Of a DNA stretch of 64,000 nt, positions 40,570 to 52,368 are shown in pieces (the stretch's first letter is position 1; the number at the start of each line of letters is the position of its first letter). Made by a program: the position numbers and the translations under genes. The DNA is taken from contig OW203732.1 of assembly GCA_934045075.1 (NCBI GenBank), forward strand, positions 3,141,501 to 3,205,500, given 5' to 3'. Source of the DNA: Yponomeuta sedellus (taxonomy: Eukaryota; Arthropoda; Insecta; Lepidoptera; Yponomeutidae). Under the pieces are notes generated by a model. That model did no database searches, was not told the origin of the DNA, and saw nothing but the letters and a program-made list of their open reading frames with translations.

Positions 40570-40960
40570 ACGCCAGGCCGAAGGCCGAGCCCCATCATGC
40601 GGGTGCGAGGAAACTTGCCGCGACGAGGTTGAAGGCCGAGCTCAATACAGGTCGCGGCACGGCCGAAGGCTGTGAAGCGGGCTAGAGGAATACTCCCACG
40701 GCGATTCCAAATGCTGAGCTCTATTTACGCTGATGCCAAATGGAGAGACTATTAGCGCGGTCGAAGGCCGCGACAGTTACTTAAAGTTGCTGTTAGGAGG
40801 AAACCTGTCGCGCCTTTGTACAGGCCGCGGCTGAAGGCTCAGACCATTTATGTTCCCATTTACAAGTCCTTATTCTAAGTAATTAGCGAGACCGAAGACT
40901 GGGAATTCTACTCTGGAGATGTCGAAAGCTGAGCGCCGTTCAGGTCGAAGAGATAATTCG
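40570..40960 (+). repeat. Degenerate array of 'ccgaaggccgag' motif
   Basis: About eight variants of RRYCGAAGGCYGAG occur at irregular 30-70-bp intervals (near 40,574, 40,629, 40,662, 40,704, 40,763, 40,830, 40,889 and 40,928), e.g. 'ggccgaaggccgagc', 'gttgaaggccgagct', 'ggctgaaggctcag'. GC content is above the flanks. Looks like an old minisatellite or interspersed motif; function unknown. Confidence 0.6.
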
Positions 40961-41379
40961 TGACTATTCCAGTCCCCACCTACAATCGTTAACATTAAAT
41001 AACTAGGTGCAGTGGAGCGTTTTTAGGCTACATAAAAAACAGACAATTTATGTAAGGATAATAAAGAAAAAAATCTGTCGTTTCCTTTGCAAATATTCTA
41101 GATAGTTTAACACCATTAGACCATATTCATTATACTAGCTAGAAAATATCGTACGACATAAATTTTTAATGCAGGCAGGTGGTACCTATGACTATATCAA
41201 ACAAGTATATCAGTAAAAATATTTATGATTTGCCGAGACATGTCCATTGTCGAACAAAACAAAATAAAGCAATAAACTAAAATTCATTTAGGACATAAAA
41301 TAATATAACGATTTAAAGCATGTAAACAGAACAGATGGACCTTTAAATTTTATCGTTTTACTGAGTCACTAAAAGGTCA

Positions 41380-41840
41380 AAAATAAAAAAAATATTTAAA
41401 AAAATAAAAGAACCCGACTGCAGTGATAAATCATCTGAAAGGGAAAAAATAAGATAATTTTATTATCAAATGCTAATGTCGAATCAGAAGAGTTCATGCT
41501 GCTTTACTTGAGGGACCAAATAATATAACTTTATAAGCATTATTTGCTCAAACTGTTGCATTTATTATTTTATATAAAATGATGCAGTCGGGACCCATTA
41601 GAGGACTTTAAACAAACAGTAATGGGTCCCGACTGCATCATTTTATATAAAATAATAATTGCAACAGTTTGAGCAAATAATGCTTATAAAGTTATATTAT
41701 TTGGTCCCTCAAGTAAAGCAGCATAAACTCTTCTGATTCGACATTAGCATTTGATAATAAAATTATCTTATTTTTTCCCTTTCAGATGATTTATCACTGC
41801 AGTCGGGTTCTTTTATTTTTTTAAATATTTTTTTTATTTT
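41380..41840. mobile_element. Large fold-back: two inverted ~220-bp MITE copies
   Basis: Arms 41,380-41,600 and 41,620-41,840 are almost perfectly complementary around a 19-bp loop ('gaggactttaaacaaacag'). Each arm itself opens with 'acccgactgca' and closes with 'tgcagtcgggaccc', so each looks like a MITE with 'cccgactgca' inverted ends, arranged head to head. Confidence 0.9.
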
Positions 41841-41944
41841 GATATTTCTTTAATTCCTCGAATCATTTTCAAAATTTAAAATGACTTCTTTTGAGATTTC
41901 CTAGATTTTTGTCACCGGGTTCCGGTCATTAAGAAGTGACGTGA

Positions 41945-42112
41945 CTAGTGACCCTTATAGTGTTTTGTGATCGCTGATTGAGGGTAGTCTGAAACCTTAA
42001 CAGCCGAAGATGCGAACGGGCACCAGCCATCAGTCATCTCGTGACCACGATGACTGTAACGTCGTCGAAACGTCTACGTGATTAAGTAACGAAAACTTTC
42101 TAATAATGTGTT
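41945..42112 (-). mobile_element. Penelope-arm fragment
   Basis: 'gtgatcgctgattgagggta', 'catctcgtgaccacgatgac' and 'cgtcgtcgaaacgtctacgt', matching the right arm of 18,547-19,272. Confidence 0.8.
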
Positions 42113-42188
42113 CAAGTCGCGAAAGTTTACAGTAAATATAAAAATGGTTTAAATAAAATGTTTGAATACAAATGCCTACAGCCTTTCG

Positions 42189-42336
42189 TTGACTAGTCTT
42201 TCCTGTGGGCTAGGCCGATTAAGCTGTCAGGATGGGATAGGTGCTGGGCAAAGCTACACCATCCATGTCCCAGGCACTACAGCGTCGGAGTGGTATAAAT
42301 CATCTCATTAAGTAGATGCAAAAAAGGCCAATATAG
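42189..42336 (+). mobile_element. SINE-H, truncated and internally deleted, 12-bp TSD
   Basis: Body from 'ttgactagtctttcctgtgg', missing about 60 bp in the middle ('ggagtggtataaatcatctc'). TSD 'tacagcctttcg' at 42,177-42,188 and 42,337-42,348. Confidence 0.92.
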
Positions 42337-42379
42337 TACAGCCTTTCGAATTACCCCCAACGACGTTTAAAAAAATGTG

Positions 42380-43155
42380 GGGCACACTTTGCGAAAACCC
42401 GCCAAGTGCGTGTCAGGCCACGCGCAGTGTAGGGTTCCGTAGAGGGACAGGTTTTCACCCGCTTTTCAGAACTATTAACTTAATTTACCTTCGTCAACCT
42501 AGTTTAACTTGTAACGTGCATTAAGTAGGAGTTTCTGTGCTACCTTTTTGATTGATTTTGAAGAAATTTTCATTCATAAAAGTAATTTTCAACTTTTACA
42601 AAGTTTTCCATTTACAAGTTGGTCGCCTATTAGTACTACTTGTTAACTTCAAAATCCTACTTAGCCTCAATAGTTTTCCTTTTAATTTCTATATACTATC
42701 ACTGCTCTAAATTTATTCACGTTTCTTCTATTAACTGTAAAGCTAGGCTAAGGGAGGGCTCCCTTCTCTAGCGAAAAATTGCGATTTAAAGCTTAACATT
42801 TTGAAAACCTGAATCAAAATGGTTTTTAAATGACCAAACTGACTTTATGGCGCAAGCGACAAAAAAAATGCATCTCTAATACGGGTCTAGATAATAATTT
42901 TATTTATTTTATATTATTTTTATTTAAATGAAAAGGTTTTATTCAAAGTAGCGTTTAATGAACATTACAATTCAAACTACCTATAGGTGCCCATTTCAAT
43001 TTCTATTTCACCATTTTGTCAGCGTAATTGCTATGTATTATATGTGCCAAATTTCTGCTTTCTGGTACCTGTCTTCTCTGTGCTAAGCCGGGGCAGTCAA
43101 ACAGGACGGAGGAACATGGTGAAACTAAAGGTCCCTTGTTGACTACGGAACCCTT
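42380..43155. mobile_element. DNA-transposon-like remnant, 'agggttccgta' ends
   Basis: Left 'cgccaagtgcgtgtcaggcc' and 'gtagggttccgtagagggac', right 'ggtcccttgttgactacgga' and 'accct'. The pair 'agggttccgta...ggac' and 'gtcc...tacggaaccct' is inverted. This motif is common in insects. No transposase ORF seen. A reverse AATAAA/tail ('aaaggttttattcaaagtag') at 42,930 belongs to a nested retroposon 3' end. Confidence 0.55.
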
Positions 43156-43159
43156 AAAA

Positions 43160-43245
43160 TCAGGAATAAAAATGCGTTATTTGTATTCAAACCCACGACT
43201 TTTCGAATGAAAAGCCGACGTTCTACCGCTGAACTACCACAGCTC
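43160..43245 (-). mobile_element. tRNA-like SINE head, isolated
   Basis: Minus strand: 'gtggtagttcagcggtagaa', 'cgtcggcttttcattcgaaa' and a damaged B box 'gtgggtttgaatac'. The T arm does not close, so it is not a working tRNA gene. Confidence 0.6.
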
Positions 43246-43469
43246 AATAATATAAATAAAACATATTTAGCAGACAAAGATATTGTCTGGTATTAAAATA
43301 ATCTTAACGAGCAAGATTGAGTGTTCAACACATTCGTGAGTTGAATACTAATATGAAGGCATTCCGATATAGGATATTCCGATTTAGGATTTAAAGTGTA
43401 CACACTTTAAACCACATGTTTTTCGATTCTATTTTTAGATTCTGTGACATTTCGAGCACGAGACGATTA

Positions 43470-43628
43470 GACTCGGAAAAGTCGACTCGGCCAATTCGAC
43501 CCGAACAAACCCGGACAATTCGACTCAATCGAACTCAATTCTCAATCGATTCGGAAAATTCGACCCGGATAGTTCGACCCGCATAAATCGACTCGGACAA
43601 TTCATCACAATCGAGTTGTGCGGGTCGA
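43470..43628 (+). repeat. Diverged ~14-bp minisatellite, GACCCGGAYAATTC
   Basis: Consecutive units such as 'gactcggaaaagtc', 'gactcggccaattc', 'gacccggatagttc', 'gacccgcataaatc', 'gactcggacaattc'. A short inverted version ('ggccgggtcgaattgtctcg') is at 44,147-44,170. Confidence 0.8.
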
Positions 43629-43635
43629 AGTAACT

Positions 43636-43911
43636 TAAAATGGTAAAAAGTATGGTGCCCTTATGGACAATTACATTTTTGTTCCATTTGCGGTAGAGAC
43701 AATGGGGGTTTGGGGGACTCATACCAAGATCCTTGTTAGGGAGCTGGGTCGCCGCTTGAGGGACCGTGGGTTTGACTGCCACTCCGGTGCGTATCTTGGA
43801 TAGAGGGTCTCTTTGGCGGTACAGCATGGTAATGCTGCCAGTGAGTTGGGATCCTTTGGCTCAAATATTTTCCGGAGTGGTTTGTTTAGTTAGTGTTTTT
43901 TTGTGTTTAAA
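43636..43911 (+). pseudogene. RT C-terminal remnant (LINE-like), one stop
   Basis: The frame reads 'YGALMDNYIFVPFAVETMGV', 'WGTHTKILVRELGRRLRDRG', 'FDCHSGAYLG', stop (TAG 43,801-43,803), then 'RVSLAVQHGNAASELGS'. The VPFAVET-GxWG and L-VQ-GNAAS pattern is the C-terminal block seen after reverse transcriptase in one group of retroelements common in invertebrate genomes. Only this end remains. Confidence 0.75.
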
Positions 43912-44130
43912 TTATTATTATTATTTTATGTGTTCTTGACAAAAATTTATTGGATATCGTACTGTGCATGTATTTTTTTTATTAAGTATGACATGTTTTG
44001 TTACTGTTTTATTTTATTTTTATTTTAATAAATAATATTTCGTTTACAACTTAAAATGAATTCCAATAAAAACATCGCAACTTCAAATGTACACACTTCA
44101 GCTGAGTATAGATTCTATGACATTTCGAAT

Positions 44131-44990
44131 TTTTGATCAGCTCGATTTGGCCGGGTCGAATTGTCTCGAGGTCGAGACATCTTGGTACCGATTATTATTG
44201 TCGCCTACCACAATTCAGCCTAATGTCTTGTTTTGCCCAATCTGCCAGCCCAAACGCGCGAACCAGTACAATCCTGTCATGTTTGCGTTTAGTTAATAAA
44301 GCCTCTATAATAAAGCAGCTTACACGCCATTGGCTCTCAGCCAAGCGGGTTCCGCTTTCTTACTACAGTCGGCTATAACATAAGTAAACGTAACACTGCA
44401 GATTTGGGCTTGTCAGTCGTGTTTGCCTCTTGAATGTAGGTCGACAATAGATAGGTAGAAATGGAGAATACTTTATTGCGCATAAAAATGCAAATCACAC
44501 AGATTTTTTCACTGCTCGGTGATTGGTGCTAACTAACGCTACCAATTGAATAAAAATCATAACTGGAACACTTTTTTTCTTTTTTTCAAAAAGTGAACAT
44601 TACAAGGCGAAGACAAAATGTACCCGGAACCTACGTGCGTGTATGTAACGACTTAGGAACGATGATGAAGCGAAGGCGATCTGTCAGGATCGTGGCAAGT
44701 GGCAGTGGCAGTGATCTCTGCCTACCCCTCTGGAATACAGGCGTGAGGCTATTTTATGTTATGAACATTATACATATTAATAATTGTGACAACTACTTTT
44801 AGAACAGTCTAGAATCTAGGATCAACCACCTATTACTTTAGTCGATTTCCGCCTAAAGCAACCGTTTTTGGAGAAACTGCTTGAAAATCCTAGATTCTTA
44901 GATCTAGGTTCTTGTCAGTAGGTTCTAAAATAACCTATATTTACTAAGATCAGTAATTTTCACTTATCCAAATACGTATAAAAGAAGATA
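44131..44990. other. Unclassified, with short known repeats
   Basis: 44,450-44,500 looks like a reverse retroposon 3' end ('atactttattgcgcataaaa'); 44,695-44,765 is the 'cctcacgcctgtat' repeat in reverse. Otherwise no gene. Confidence 0.45.
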
Positions 44991-44992
44991 AG

Positions 44993-45231
44993 ACGGCCTC
45001 GGTGGCGCAGCGGTTTGGCACGCTAACTGTGAAACCGAAGGTCTCGGGTTCGATCCCCAGCCGGCTCAAACTAGGAAACGAACTTCTAGTTTGTCTCGGG
45101 TCTTGGATGTTATCTATGTATTTACTGTATTAAATCTATCGTCGAGTTAGCACCTATAACACAAGTCATTTAGTTGTACTTAGTATAGAGCTGACGAGAT
45201 CTGTGTAATATGTCCAGGAATATTTATTTAC
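44993..45231 (+). mobile_element. tRNA-derived SINE, separate family
   Basis: Head 'ggcctcggtggcgcagcggt', anticodon region, B box 'ctcgggttcgatccccagcc', a body with 'tctcgggtcttggatgttat', and 3' end 'ccaggaatatttattta'. Only copy in this window. Confidence 0.8.
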
Positions 45232-45420
45232 TAGCTGTCCCAGCGAACTTCGTACCGCCTAACAGTCGGTTCTTTATGTATTTTTATTTTTCCCTGCGTA
45301 AAAACCAGCCTCGTACTTCAAGGAATATTCTAAAAAAAGAATTAGCGAAATCGGTTCAGCTACTCTCGAGATTTGCACTTACCAACAAATTGAGCCATCC
45401 ATTTTTATATTATAGATAAA
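45232..45420 (+). mobile_element. Q-type repeat, diverged
   Basis: 'ctagctgtcccagcgaactt' to 'tttttatattatagataaag', containing 'gcgaaatcggttcagctac'. Confidence 0.75.
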
Positions 45421-45677
45421 GTGTTCTCTATCTATCTGTCTAAAGCTTTTACGTACATACAATTTTTCCAAAATTAAACTACGACTTGAAACACGATTAT
45501 TAAAGAGCAACCTTAATTGGCATTCCTATTCATGGGAAAGACTCACAATAAGCGATTCCCGAACAAACCTAGTTTAAACGTAGTTTCCGTTTATAAACTA
45601 CGTTTGTATGGCCATTGCGTCTAGTGGGCCTTCTAAAAAAATCGAGCATTGAACTGTTATATCATTATTATATCACA

Positions 45678-45921
45678 CGTCGTCACGCTATACTAGTCCA
45701 CTGCTGGACATAGCCCTCCCCTAAAGAGACGATTTGCTATCATAGGGGGGTAGTGCCTATAATCCCCAGGCTGGGCATGCGGGTTGGGGATCGCGTTTCG
45801 TGGAATTGTACTGCAGAGGCGCTGCTGCCCACCCCCCGGTTTGTGTCCCTTAGTCGCCTTTTACGACACCCGCGGGAAGAATTGGGTCGGGGCTATTCTC
45901 TAGGTCGACGCCACACAGCAG
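45678..45921 (-). mobile_element. SINE-R in the third partial unit
   Basis: Same family with small deletions ('cgtttcgtggaattg'). Part of the block paralogous to 2,793-3,030. Confidence 0.8.
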
Positions 45922-46130
45922 TATATCACACGCGTAGAGCAGATTCTTGAACTGAGAACTTCACTAAGCAAATACTTAAGTAACATTCATTAAGTAACTT
46001 TTCTGAGAAATTCTAAGAGACAGCACAGTTAACTATTTACTTAGCATAATTATTAATTAAGAAACTGGCCCATTGCCTTGTGTTTGTGTGAGTTTGTATG
46101 AAAATCTTTGTGTATGTATAAATAGTATTC

Positions 46131-46389
46131 TTCTTCTTCCGGCTATATTAGTCCACTGCTGGACATAGCCCTCCCCTAATGTGCGCCAAAGCGCAAGGTT
46201 GTGCCATCATTGGAGGGTTATGCTCATAATCCCCACGCTGGGCATGCGGGTTGGGGATCGCAGTGCGGTGGAATTGTACTGCAGAGGGCGCTGCTGCCCA
46301 CCCCCCGGTTTGTGTGTCTTAGTCGCCTTTTACGACACCGGTGGGAAGAATTGGATTAGTGCTATTCTCTAGGCCGACACCACACAGCA
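46131..46389 (-). mobile_element. SINE-R in the third partial unit
   Basis: Paralogue of 3,237-3,500 with the same (GAA)n tail. A further 3'-only scrap lies at 46,945-47,016, inserted into the ~200-bp repeat. Confidence 0.83.
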
Positions 46390-47664
46390 GGTTTTATTTA
46401 CTCGTAAGTAAGTTTATTATAACTATATATGTAACTGTTAACAATAAAACGTTGATCTGTAATATCATTATATCACACACTTAGACCTGATTCCTGAACT
46501 GAGAATTGCACTAAGTAAATACTTACCTAAGTATCATTCTGTCACGCTGTTTTCTGAGAAATTCAAAGAGACAGTACAATCAACTATTCACTTATCATAA
46601 TTCTTAATTCAAAAACTGGATTATAGCCTTGTGATTGTGTGAGTTTGTATAAAAAGTCTTTATGTATGTACAACACATATGAGCCTCTAAATTTAATGTT
46701 TATTCGCAGACCTAAAGACTTTGCGATCCGGACTATCTTTAGCGAACTTAAACCAAACTACGTTTGTATGGGAATCGCTACTTGGGGGGCCCTCTTAACA
46801 ATCGAACATTGAAATGTAATATCATTATATCACAGTAGTGCCTTGACTGGTTCCTGAACTGAGAATTTCACTAAGTAAACACGTACGTAACATTCTGTCA
46901 CGCTCTTTTCTGAGAAATTCAAAGAGACAGAACAGTTAACAATTTCTTCTTCTTCTTCAGGCTATATTAGTACACTGTTGGACATATCCCTCCCCTAATG
47001 AGCGTTATAGCGCCACTAGTTAACTACTTACTTTGCAAAATTCTTAATTGAGAACCTGGCCCATTGCCTTGTGTTTGTGTGAGTTTGTATGAAAAGTCTG
47101 TGTGTATGCACAAAATGTATGGGCCTTAAAATTTAATTTTTAAATACTTTTATTCTCAGATTTAAAGACATTGCGATAAAACTACGTTTTTATAGGAATC
47201 GCTTTTAACAATCGAACATTGAATATATCACAGTAGTGCCGATTCCTGAACTGAGAACTTCACTAAGTAAATACTTACCTAAGTAACATTCTGTCACGCT
47301 CTTTTCTGAGAAATTCAAAGAGACAGCAAAGTCAACTATTTACTTGTCGAAATTATCAAATGAGAAACTGGCCCTTGCTGTCTCACGATATAACAAAAAA
47401 CGGAAGACTAATGAAAGCCTCACAGAGCCCGTTATAAATCCTCGAAGCAGTTAGAGAGAGGGCTTTATTACAAACTGGCGAGTACATGTACGGCTTACAC
47501 GTATTTCTAAACGGATTCCAATCTCATTTCTAAAGACAATTCGCGCTGAGCCCCGCGCGGCTTACAAGTGAAATTTCAGTGTAAATTTCTGAAACCTATC
47601 TCGTACTGCGGTCTCTTCCTCGCTAACCCTTCGCTGTCAATATTTATATACATTAGCACTTACA

Positions 47665-48076
47665 AAGCGGTGATATGTCAGTGGGTAGAACCATGGACTG
47701 GCAAGCGAGAGCCCCCGGTTCGATCCCGAGTGCGGGCATGTACCAATGACTTTGTTTAACTTCAAAGTTACGTACATTTGCGAATTTGTAGTCGCAATAC
47801 GACACGCTAACCGTGAAGGAAAACATCGTGAAGAAACCCGCGGCTTGGTAAGCTCCGCACATATTGACTAGTCTTTCCTGTGGGCTAGGCCGACTAAGCT
47901 GTCAGGATGGTATAGGTGCTGGGCAAGCCTACACCATCTATAAAACTTTGTCCCAGGCTCTACAGCGTCGGAGTGGTCCCTTCACCTATCTAGTGTGAGT
48001 GAAGATACCACTAGACGCTGTAAAAATCATCTCATTAAGTAGATGCAAAAAGGCCAATATTATTATTATTATTATT
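47665..48076 (+). mobile_element. SINE-H, full length, with 13-bp TSD
   Basis: The tRNA-like head ('tcagtgggtagaacc' A box, 'ggttcgatccc' B box) is followed by the SINE-H body and an (ATT)n tail. TSD 'attagcacttaca' lies at 47,652-47,664 and 48,077-48,089. The paralogous unoccupied target is at 52,374-52,386 and 4,661-4,673, proving insertion rather than chance flanking repeats. The A box is slightly decayed compared with the copy at 56,584. Confidence 0.92.
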
Positions 48077-48343
48077 ATTAGCACTTACATCTCATCCTCG
48101 TCGCCACTGTTATTTCGTCGGTTTATTGGTGATAAATAAAACGCACACAACTGTCTTTCGTCGAGCTATCTGTTGCACTGCTCTCTCTAACGTACAATCC
48201 ATACCAATCCGGTGTCGACACGACTACCCTCTAACTTACTACTAACACTAGACTAATGTTGTAAAGAGAAAAAGTTCCACCATTCAGAACAACACCATTC
48301 CACTAAAACAGGACCTGACAGATTTCAAACTTATCTCAGTCCT

Positions 48344-48758
48344 TATACTATTTTTATTTTTAATGCACTAACCCGTGCTAAGGACAAATTTAAAAACCTC
48401 TTTAGAGGCTAAAAATTTCACCCATGCCGGGATTCGAACCCGCAACCTCTGGCTATCCGTGCCAGAGGTTGCGGGTTCGAATCCCGGCATGGGTGAAATT
48501 TGTAGCCTCTTAATAGGTTTTTAAATTTGTCCTTAGCACGGGTTAGTGCATTAAAAATAAAAATAGTATAATCATGTGGGTACAGTGATATCGTTCCGAT
48601 GTAAAACCTAACTGCAAAGTAGGTAGTCGGGGCTGTAAGTGATGCAATTTGCTTAAGCCAGATGTCGCTGCCTGTACGTAATACAGAGAATAGTGTAAAG
48701 AGGTTCGAAATTTCACTGATCCCGGCATGGGTGAAATTTTTAGCCTCTAAATAGGTTT
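48344..48758 (+). mobile_element. SINE-T with inverted 5' segment (B copy of 631-1,045)
   Basis: Same position in the unit, same TSD and same internal fold-back as the A copy. The insertion therefore predates the A/B duplication of this segment. Confidence 0.88.
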
Positions 48759-48806
48759 TTATCTCAGTCCTCTAAACATATTGTTCAAGTATCATTGTGA
48801 TCCTGC

Positions 48807-49175
48807 ATCGATACCAACCCTTTTTATGTCCCCACTGCTGGGGCACTGGTCTCTTCCTGCATCGCAAGAAGTTTAGGCCATACTCCAAGACGAGGGCCAA
48901 GTCCGGGTTGGTGGAGGATTGTAAAAAAGTGACGGGCCTTATTGTCAGAAGTTATTAAGCCGCCCATAAGGCCTCTGACATGGCTTAACGACTGTCATTA
49001 CATGACAGCCGGCACCAACGGCTTAACGTGCCTTGCGAATCAGGGAAACGCTCAGAAATATGCCGCTAACGGTAGTCGCGGCACGATCACCCATCCTGCA
49101 CCTGACCGAGCTTGTTGTTGCTTAACTCAAGTGACTGATTCCAATCACTTGGTTCGACTAGGCCACGAGAACTTC
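48807..49175 (-). mobile_element. SINE-5S C1 (B copy of 1,094-1,462)
   Basis: Same element at offset 47,713; no further differences noticed. Confidence 0.83.
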
Positions 49176-49943
49176 TACAAAATAAATGCAACAAATACAG
49201 TTCAACAGATTATTCTATCGATACAAATCAATAGTAGTTGGCTTTTTTTTGTTGGATTTTTCTTGATCAAAATATTTTATAAACATTTTTGTTGAAACCT
49301 GACTCAAAACTATAGTAATACGTAGAAGCAAAATCGTGTCAGTTTTCCTTATAAGCATCCCAGGGGACCAAAACGGAACCGCCCGCACAAAGGGGACAAA
49401 ATACAATAATCCCTCGCTGATCGTATGTTCTGAACGTAACGTTCCTCATTACCGATTCCGCGGGCGTACGCCCAGTTCATTGTCGACATCAGCTGGCTTT
49501 CAGAACGTTTCTTTTTTTGTCTCTCCCCTGGAACGATGACGTCACACTTAATTTAGATGGATGGATGGGGCCGTTGATCGCTCAGTTGACAGACAGGCTC
49601 CGGCGTAATGGAACACGGAATGTAAGTAGGTAAATAAATGCATAAAAACGCATACGTCTGTATGCAGAATCGATATCAACCCTCGTATGTCCCCATTGCT
49701 GGGGTCTGTAAGTAAGGCCCGCCACTGTCATACTGTCCTCCACCAACCCGGACGTGGCCTCCGTGGTGGAGTATGTCCTAGCCTTCCTGCGATGCAGGAA
49801 GAGACTCGTGCCCCAACAGTGGGGATATACAAGGGTTGAGAAACCTTTGCTAATCTACATCGTGAAAATGTCAATTTATGTTTATTTGCAATAACTCACA
49901 TACATTTTCGTAAACGTAAAACGTATTTATGTAAGTTTATCAT

Positions 49944-50276
49944 ATTTTTAGCCTCTAAATAGGTTTTTAAATTTATTCCTTAGCACGGGTTAGTGCATTA
50001 AAAATAAAAATAGTGTAATCATGTGGGTACAGTGATATCGTTCCGATGTTAAACCTAACTGCAAAGTTGGTAGTCGGGGCTGTAAGTAATGCAATTTGCT
50101 TAAGTCAGATGTCGCTGCCTCTACGTAATACAGAGAATATTGTAAAGAGGTTCGAAATTTCACTGATGTCATGAGTCGCCCATTGGCTCAATTGGTAGAG
50201 CGCTGGTACGGATAGCCAGAGGTTGCGGGTTCGAATCCCGGCATGGGTGAAATTTTTAGCCTCTAAATAGGTTTTT
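49944..50276 (+). mobile_element. SINE-T, B copy of 2,231-2,563
   Basis: Same sequence, ends and 11-bp TSD as the A copy at offset 47,713. The empty paralogous site is near 53,790-53,800. Confidence 0.9.
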
Positions 50277-50505
50277 AAGTTTATCATAACTATATATGTA
50301 ACTGTTTATGTAGGTATATCGTTTTTTATATAAGTAATGTATTATTATTTTCATATATGCACCCGTCCCTTATTTCCCTCAGCAACTTTCCGTCGTAAGG
50401 TTGTCTGGAAGAAATTGCTTTTAGCAATAAGGCCGCCAATTGTACTTTGTATCTTTACATGTTTTATAATATGTGCTCTGGTGCACAATAAAGAATCGTC
50501 GTCGT

Positions 50506-50743
50506 CAGGTTACTAGTCCACTGCTGGACATAGCCCTCCCCTAAAGAGCGCCATGTGCTATCATAGGGGGTAATGCCCATAATCCCAACGCTGGGCATGC
50601 GGGTTGGGGATCGCAGTTCGGTGGAATTGTACTGCAGGGGGCGCTGATGCCCACCCCCCGGTTTGTGTCCCTTAGTCGCCTTTTACGACACCCGCGGGAA
50701 GAATTGGGTCGGGGCTATTCTCTAGGTCGACGCCACACAGCAG
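50506..50743 (-). mobile_element. SINE-R (B copy of 2,793-3,030)
   Basis: Offset 47,713 from copy A; no difference noticed. Confidence 0.85.
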
Positions 50744-50949
50744 TATATCACACGCGTAGAGCAGATTCCTGAACAGAGAACTTCACTAAGCAAATACTTA
50801 AGTAACATTCTGACACGCTCTTTTCTGAGAAATTCGAAGAGACAGCACAGTTAACTATTTACTTAGCATAATTATTAATTAAGAAACTGGCCCATTGCCT
50901 TGTGTTTGTGTGAGTTTGTATGAAAAGTCTTTGTGTATGTATAAATAGT

Positions 50950-51213
50950 ATTCTTCTTCTTCAGGCTATATTAGTCCACTGCTGGACATAGCCCTCCCCT
51001 AATGTGCGCCATAGCGCAAGGTTGTGCCATCATTGGAGGGTTATGCTCATAATCCCCACGCTGGGCATGCGGGTTGGGGATCGCAGTGCGGTGGAATTGT
51101 ACTGCAGAGGGCGCTGCTGCCCACCCCCCGGTTTGTGTCCCTTAGTCGCCTTTTACGACACCCGTGGGAAGAATTGGATTAGTGCTATTCTCTAGACCGA
51201 CACCACACAGCAG
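50950..51213 (-). mobile_element. SINE-R (B copy of 3,237-3,500)
   Basis: Offset 47,713 from copy A; no difference noticed. Confidence 0.85.
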
Positions 51214-52077
51214 GTTTTATTTACTCGTAAGTAAGTTTATCATAACTATATATGTAACTGTTAACAATAAAACGTTGATCTGTAATATCATTATATCACA
51301 CACTTAGACCTGATTCCTGAACTGAGAATTGCACTAAGTAAATACTTACCTAAGTATCATTCTGTCACGCTGTTTTCTGAGAAATTCAAAGAGACAGTAC
51401 AATCAACTATTCACTTATCATAATTCTTAATTCAAAAACTGGATCATAGCCTTGTGATTGTGTGAGTTTGTATGAAAAGTCTTTATGTATGTACAACACA
51501 TATGAGCCTCTAAATTTAATGTTTATTCGCAGATCTAAAGACTTTTCGATGCGGACTATCTTTAGCGAACTTAAACCAAACTACGTTTGTATGGGAATCG
51601 CTACTTGGGGGGCCCTCTTAACAATCGAACATTGAACTGTAATATCATTATATCACAGTAGTGCCTTGACTGGTTCCTGAACTGAGAATTTCACTAAGTA
51701 AACACGTACGTAACATTCTGTCACGCTCTTTTCTGAGAAATTCAAAGAGACAGCAAAGTCAACTATTTACTTGTCGAAATTCTCAAATGAGAAACTGGCC
51801 CTTGCTGTCTCACGATATAACAAAAAACGGAAGACTAATGAAAGCCTCACAGAGCCCGTTATAAATCCTCGAAGCAGTTAGAGAGAGGGCTTTATTACAA
51901 ACTGGCGAGTACATGTACGGCTTACACGTATTTCTAAACGGATTCCAATCTCATTTCTAAAGACAATTCGCGCTGAGCCCCGCGCGGCTTACAAGTGAAA
52001 TTTCAGTGTAAATTTCTGAAACCTATCTCGTACTGCGGTCTCTTCCTCGCTAACCCTTCGCTGTCAATATTTATATA

Positions 52078-52368
52078 TGTCACAGTCAAAACTCGGACAA
52101 AACTAGTTTTGACTGCTAAAATCAGTCAAAAGTACTTTTGTCCAAAGCTTATATTTGAAAAACACCAAAAATGTTGCATCGCTCAATCTGCGACAGCAAA
52201 AATATAGGTGCGACGAAGTGCGTAGCGTAGCGGAGCGCGAAGGAGCGTGTTAGGTTGAACATGTAAGACCGAAAACCAACTCGAAATTGTTGGACACATA
52301 TTAGAATTTTATTTTATTTTTCTGCAGTCAAAACTAGTTTTGACCGTTTAAGAGTTTTGACTGTAACA
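52078..52368. mobile_element. MITE (B copy of 4,365-4,655)
   Basis: Same ends, same TATA flanks, offset 47,713. Confidence 0.88.

Larger units (their letters stand above)
43395..44130. repeat. Element bounded by direct repeats ~690 bp apart
   Basis: 'gtgtacacactt' plus 'agattctgtgacatttcga' at 43,395-43,456 recurs as 'atgtacacacttc' plus 'agattctatgacatttcga' at 44,087-44,128. Between lie the minisatellite, the RT remnant and an AT-rich tail. May be an insertion with partial target duplication or an old local duplication. Confidence 0.55.
45570..47651 (+). repeat. Third partial unit of the local array, left of copy B
   Basis: Resembles 2,790-4,364 (and 50,503-52,077): SINE-R copies, the ~200-bp 'gaaactggcccattgcc' repeats and the block ending 'cttcgctgtcaatattta'. 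It joins copy B directly at the SINE-H insertion. It lacks the MITE found at 4,365-4,655 and so supplies that element's empty site. An extra SINE-R scrap at 46,945-47,016 is found only here. Confidence 0.88.

Noticed and set aside
44993..45070. Possible tRNA gene
   Set aside because: Continues into a SINE body and 3' end; better explained as a tRNA-derived SINE head.
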